A stretch of 64,000 nucleotides of DNA from Oscillospiraceae bacterium (GTDB lineage Bacteria; Bacillota; Clostridia; Oscillospirales; Oscillospiraceae): positions 62,001 through 126,000 of the forward strand of contig DAOUQJ010000006.1 of the NCBI GenBank assembly GCA_030625685.1, given 5' to 3'. Each line of letters opens with the position of its first letter. Position 1 is the first letter of the stretch. Positions 60,829-64,000 of this stretch are shown one piece after another. A program made the position numbers and the translations under genes. The notes under the pieces are model-generated. The model searched no databases, had not been told where the DNA came from, and saw only the letters and a program-made list of their open reading frames with translations.

Positions 60829-61446
60829 TTATGTGGGAAAGATAAAGTAAAAACCACTATCGGGAACAGTTCTTGTTTCATCTGGGTTTAACGCGTATTG
60901 TTCTTCTAAATTGCGTTGAACTTGATCCATCATATCCCAATTGACTAATATTTTACCCATTTTTTCTTCATACAAAGACAAAAACACAATTACGGTATCC
61001 ATATGTTGGGTTAGATAGTCAGAAAGTCCTGCCAAACAAAGCATTTCGTCTGAGTCGTCGTTTACTGGTAAAACACAGATTACTTGAATAGGCTGTTTGG
61101 CTCGATATAATTCTGCAATGTGTTGTGGAGTTAGCAGAGCTAGGTTAACTGTACCATCTAATAGAGAAGATATGGAAGAAGAGGTGGTACTTGTTTCAAC
61201 GGCATTGACAGAAAGGGTATCACTTTCAATTTCTTTGCATGCATCATAGTAAATACCAGTTGGCAGAGCTAGATGGATGCTGTCTTCAGCAATGGGGTCA
61301 ACTTGGGGGAGAAGATCATTGATACTTTCACTTGGTGGAGTCTCGGGGGGAGGAAGAACTTCTGGTTCTTGATTTTGGTAGAAAACAAATGTAAATATAC
61401 CTGTCAAAACAAGCAAAACAATTGTTGTGATGGCTATTTTATTCAT
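60829..61446 (-). CDS. Membrane-anchored protein resembling a substrate-binding domain
   Basis: 205 residues. One N-terminal membrane helix (about 4-22), then a Pro-rich linker (EVLPPPETPPSES). The rest resembles lobe 1-lobe 2 parts of NMT1/SsuA-type substrate-binding proteins (IHLALPTGIYYDAC, DGTVNLALLTPQHIAELYRAK, IQVICVLPVNDD), but it is much shorter than the usual 300 residues and no transporter genes adjoin. It may be a truncated or specialised sensor. Start ATG follows GGAGTG. Confidence 0.5.
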   Translation of the reverse strand: MNKIAITTIVLLVLTGIFTFVFYQNQEPEVLPPPETPPSESINDLLPQVDPIAEDSIHLALPTGIYYDACKEIESDTLSVNAVETSTTSSSISSLLDGTVNLALLTPQHIAELYRAKQPIQVICVLPVNDDSDEMLCLAGLSDYLTQHMDTVIVFLSLYEEKMGKILVNWDMMDQVQRNLEEQYALNPDETRTVPDSGFYFIFPT

Positions 61447-61659
61447 TTATATCACTCCATTTTTGTGTTTGAGAGTTTAGGTTGTACAGCAACAGGCTAC
61501 TTTTATTTTACAGTATTAATAAAGTGAAATGTGCAACATTAATATGCTCATAGTATCATAATAATCAATTTGATGCAAATTTGTCATTGGAGAAAAAGGG
61601 ATGATATCATACTTTGCTAGATAGCATCATATGATAGTACTTCTTTTTTTGAAAAGATA

Positions 61660-61703
61660 AAAAGCACCACAAATCATTGGTGATAATGATTTGTGGTGCT
61701 TTT
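61660..61703 (-). terminator. Terminator of tRNA-Ala
   Basis: Perfect 19-bp stem (AAAAGCACCACAAATCATT and its complement) with loop GGTGAT, directly after the tRNA 3' end, followed on the minus strand by TTATCTTTTC. Confidence 0.88.
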
Positions 61704-61704
61704 A

Positions 61705-61780
61705 TGGTGGAGATAAGCGGGATCGAACCGCTGACCTCTACACTGCCAGTGTAGCGCTCTCCCAGCTGAGCTATACCCCC
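61705..61780 (-). tRNA. tRNA-Ala (anticodon GGC)
   Basis: 76 bases including encoded CCA. The D arm TAGCTCAGCTGGGAGAGCGC, the anticodon GGC in CTACACTGGCAGTGTAG and the T arm GGTTCGATCCC are clear. The acceptor stem contains two G-T pairs. Confidence 0.94.
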
Positions 61781-61885
61781 AAATTGTTCACTTCTTGAAT
61801 AATGCTAAAATCATAACAAAGAAGGAGGTATTTGTCAAGTTTGTTTGCGCTAAATGTTAATTTAAGGAAAATATAGCTTCGCAGC

Positions 61886-62038
61886 TTATTTCATGGATTG
61901 TAAGATATCTTCCATGTTTCGTCTTGCTTTATTCACAGTGCGTTTCATTTGTTTTTGTTGTGTTTTTACGCCCATTCCAATCATTGCTCCTGAAATGATT
62001 CCAATACCCATTCCAGACCAGAAATTTCGTCTTGTCAT
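61886..62038 (-). CDS. Small YtxH-like membrane protein
   Basis: 50 residues from ATG 62038 behind AAAAGGAGAATCAAC. One Gly-rich helix (about 8-27, FWSGMGIGIISGAMIGMGV) and a basic, helical tail (KQMKRTVNKARRNMEDILQSMK). Resembles YtxH-type small proteins of Bacillota. Function unknown. Confidence 0.7.
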   Translation of the reverse strand: MTRRNFWSGMGIGIISGAMIGMGVKTQQKQMKRTVNKARRNMEDILQSMK

Positions 62039-62167
62039 GTTGATTCTCCTTTTGTTATAAGTTGTTTTCACATTTTTAGTGTAACCGATAAATTCAGGAA
62101 AATACATTGCGAAACTGATTAAATATCGTTATAATACGAGTAGTATTTAAAAGAAGGTAATAAAAAA

Positions 62168-63319
62168 ATGACAACAGTATTTTTGGTCCGCCATGCTGAG
62201 GCGGAAGGTAATTTATATCAAAGAATTCATGGACAATATGATAGTTTATTAACAGGCAATGGGTATCGTCAAATTGAAGCACTAGAAAAACGATTTGAAG
62301 ATATTGCGTTGGATGCGATATATTCAAGTGATTTATTCCGTGCTCGAACCACTGCAAAAGCACTTTGCCAACAAAAAGGGTTGCCACTCATTGAGCGTGA
62401 AGATCTGCGTGAAATGTCTTTGGGTGACTGGGAAGACAAGACATGGGGAGAAATGTTTATTGAACAGAAAGAACAAATGGTTCTGTTCAGTAAATCGCAT
62501 TTTGATTTCAATGTTACTGGTGGCGAAAGTTTTGAGGCGCTTCAAAACCGCATCACAAATGCGATATTAGACATTGCAAAAAAACATACCGATGAATCCA
62601 TTGCTATTGTCAGTCATGGTATGGCAATACGCATGGCATGGGCACACTTTAGTAAAGCTGAAGATTATAATACGTTAGAACATAGCGATAATACTGCAGT
62701 GACCAAATTAGAAATTGTAGGAGATGAAGTGACAGTTTCTTTTGCAAATGACAATTCTCACTTAGACGAATCAATTTCAACATTTGCAAAACAGAAATGG
62801 TGGAAAAAACATTATAAAGGATATGGAACCGAATCTCTTTGGTATCAGCCAATGGATTTTTCACAAGTGTTATATAAAGGATTGTATTTGGCATGCAGAC
62901 AAGAAGCTTGGGTTGATTTGAATCGCAATATGGCAGAATTTCATAGGCAAGACTATTTAGAGCGTGCGCAAGAAAGTTATGAAAAAGGCAGTCAATATTT
63001 ATTGTGCACACAAAAAAATAATAGTATTATAGGTCTGTTGCAAATGGATCCAGATTTAGAAAAACAGCATGATGCGGGATATATATCCTTTTTCTATGTA
63101 TTGCCTGAGTATAGGGGTGAAGGGTATGGCGTGCAGATGATTGGTCAGGCGGTCAGCACCTATCGTCCAATGGGAAGAAAATATTTGAGACTTTCTTGTG
63201 GAGAAGATAATATGCGTGGAAAAGCGTTCTATGAACGACATGGATTTTATCAAATAGACGAAAGACAGTCTTCTTATGGACGTATGAACATCATGCAAAA
63301 GGATATTGGCTTAGAGTAA
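62168..63319 (+). CDS. Histidine phosphatase-GNAT acetyltransferase fusion
   Basis: 383 residues. The N-terminal half (about 1-200) is a phosphoglycerate-mutase-type phosphatase: VRHAEAEGN (usual RHGxTxxN altered), the second His in IVSHGMAIRMAW. The C-terminal part (about 280-380) is a GNAT domain with acetyl-CoA motif VLPEYRGEGYGVQMIGQAV and GKAFYERHGFYQ. The linker between is about 80 residues. Fusions of these two domains are not common. The substrate is unknown. The YgiQ-type gene starts 14 bases downstream, so they are probably in one operon. Confidence 0.85.
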   Translation: MTTVFLVRHAEAEGNLYQRIHGQYDSLLTGNGYRQIEALEKRFEDIALDAIYSSDLFRARTTAKALCQQKGLPLIEREDLREMSLGDWEDKTWGEMFIEQKEQMVLFSKSHFDFNVTGGESFEALQNRITNAILDIAKKHTDESIAIVSHGMAIRMAWAHFSKAEDYNTLEHSDNTAVTKLEIVGDEVTVSFANDNSHLDESISTFAKQKWWKKHYKGYGTESLWYQPMDFSQVLYKGLYLACRQEAWVDLNRNMAEFHRQDYLERAQESYEKGSQYLLCTQKNNSIIGLLQMDPDLEKQHDAGYISFFYVLPEYRGEGYGVQMIGQAVSTYRPMGRKYLRLSCGEDNMRGKAFYERHGFYQIDERQSSYGRMNIMQKDIGLE

Positions 63320-63333
63320 CATAGGAGTTTTTT

Positions 63334-64000
63334 ATGAATACAGCATTTTTGCCAATTTCAAAACAGGATATGGTTGAGCGAGATTGGCATTATTACGATT
63401 TCTTGCTTATTACGGGTGATGCTTATGTAGATCACCCGTCTTTTGGGACCGCAATTATTGGGCGTGTGCTTGAAGCACATGGGTATCGTGTTGCCATTTT
63501 ATCTCAACCAGATTGGAAGAGTATTGATGATTTTATTGCTTTGGGTAAACCGAGGTATGGTGTGCTCATCAATTCGGGTAATATTGATTCAATGGTGGCA
63601 CATTACACTGTTGCAAAAAAACGTCGGAATGAGGATGCGTATTCTCCAGGTGGAAAAGCGGGAAAGCGCCCTGATCGAGCTGTCATTGTGTATGCCAATC
63701 GCATTCGAGAAGCATATGGAGAAATTCCCATCATCATTGGTGGGTTAGAGGCTTCACTGCGACGATTTGCCCATTATGATTATTGGGATAATAAAGTAAG
63801 ACGTTCTATTTTATTAGATGCACAAGCAGATATATTGATATATGGTATGGGAGAAAAAGCGGTCATAGAAATAGCAAAAAAACTAGCTGCTAAGACACCA
63901 GTGCAAGAAATACGAGACGTGAAGGGTACCTGTTTTTTGACAAAAGGTGAAACGGATTGTGAGTACCCATTTGTACGTTGCGCTTCTTTTGAAGAAGTGA
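63334..64000 (+). CDS. YgiQ-family radical SAM protein, N-terminal part (cut by window edge)
   Basis: The first 222 codons of a gene that continues past the right edge; family members are about 600-700 residues. [31 protein letters not shown] (cobalamin-binding-like fold), [16 protein letters not shown] and [18 protein letters not shown] are close to the YgiQ/UPF0313 consensus. The radical SAM CxxxCxxC motif would lie beyond the window. AGGAG precedes the ATG. Confidence 0.9.
   Translation, partial: MNTAFLPISKQDMVERDWHYYDFLLITGDAYVDHPSFGTAIIGRVLEAHGYRVAILSQPDWKSIDDFIALGKPRYGVLINSGNIDSMVAHYTVAKKRRNEDAYSPGGKAGKRPDRAVIVYANRIREAYGEIPIIIGGLEASLRRFAHYDYWDNKVRRSILLDAQADILIYGMGEKAVIEIAKKLAAKTPVQEIRDVKGTCFLTKGETDCEYPFVRCASFEEV

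Overview
The window is a low-GC, AT-rich chromosomal segment from a Bacillota anaerobe, most likely of class Clostridia. Signs of this are start codons often TTG or GTG behind strong AGGAGG sites, many intrinsic terminators, S-layer-homology (SLH) anchored proteins, a two-gene SufC/SufB-type Fe-S scaffold, a thioredoxin-reductase-like flavoprotein that appears to lack NADPH-binding motifs, 6S RNA, and a Gram-positive type Tad pilus operon. The genus cannot be fixed from sequence alone. I saw no rRNA, CRISPR array, complete insertion sequence or prophage.

Layout. 1-6400: 5' part of a sodium:solute symporter (minus), then a promoter, a cobalamin riboswitch and a terminator leading into a 1640-residue SLH-anchored surface protein built like animal intrinsic factor/transcobalamin (helical barrel plus DUF4430 domain). 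This is the most notable system in the window. 6400-10400: FetAB-type ABC exporter divergent from a PadR regulator with long palindromes, then sufC-sufB. 10800-19100: response regulator and histidine kinase, then SLH protein, lipoprotein membrane-fusion protein and RND pump. 19100-24700 (minus): flavoprotein disulfide reductase, AgcS amino-acid symporter, membrane protein with a papain-like domain, RumA-type RNA methyltransferase. 24900-27800 (plus): TspO-like protein, rhodanese lipoprotein, FMN reductase, thioredoxin. 27900-32000: asparagine-synthetase-like protein beside decayed gene remnants, and an orphan lipoprotein. 32400-38400: tRNA-fMet and tRNA-Leu, a 37-residue ORF, RF2 without frameshift, a divergent cis-prenyltransferase, a CNNM/CBS protein, an iron alcohol dehydrogenase, 6S RNA and a DUF1292 protein. 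38500-44800: class A PBP, Cys-rich protein, PgeF, SecA. 45500-54100: complete Tad pilus operon with a perfect-consensus promoter and a long structured leader ahead of two almost identical Flp pilins. 54700-64000: DUF2249-CMD protein, ClC antiporter with beta-carbonic anhydrase, DusB with an ECF sigma/anti-sigma pair, tRNA-Ala, a histidine phosphatase-GNAT fusion, and the start of a YgiQ-type radical SAM gene.

How genes work together. The riboswitch makes expression of the barrel/DUF4430 surface protein depend on low cobalamin, which suggests capture of cobalamin or a corrinoid at the cell wall. The two-component pair and the SLH-MFP-RND genes look like one envelope-efflux unit. The atypical disulfide reductase and the thioredoxin 7 kb away are candidate redox partners. 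The Tad genes supply prepilin peptidase, two pilins, a pseudopilin, CpaB, TadZ, the TadA motor and TadB/TadC, followed by a DUF192 protein and a DivIVA-like coiled coil. All functions come from motif reading; no database search was possible.
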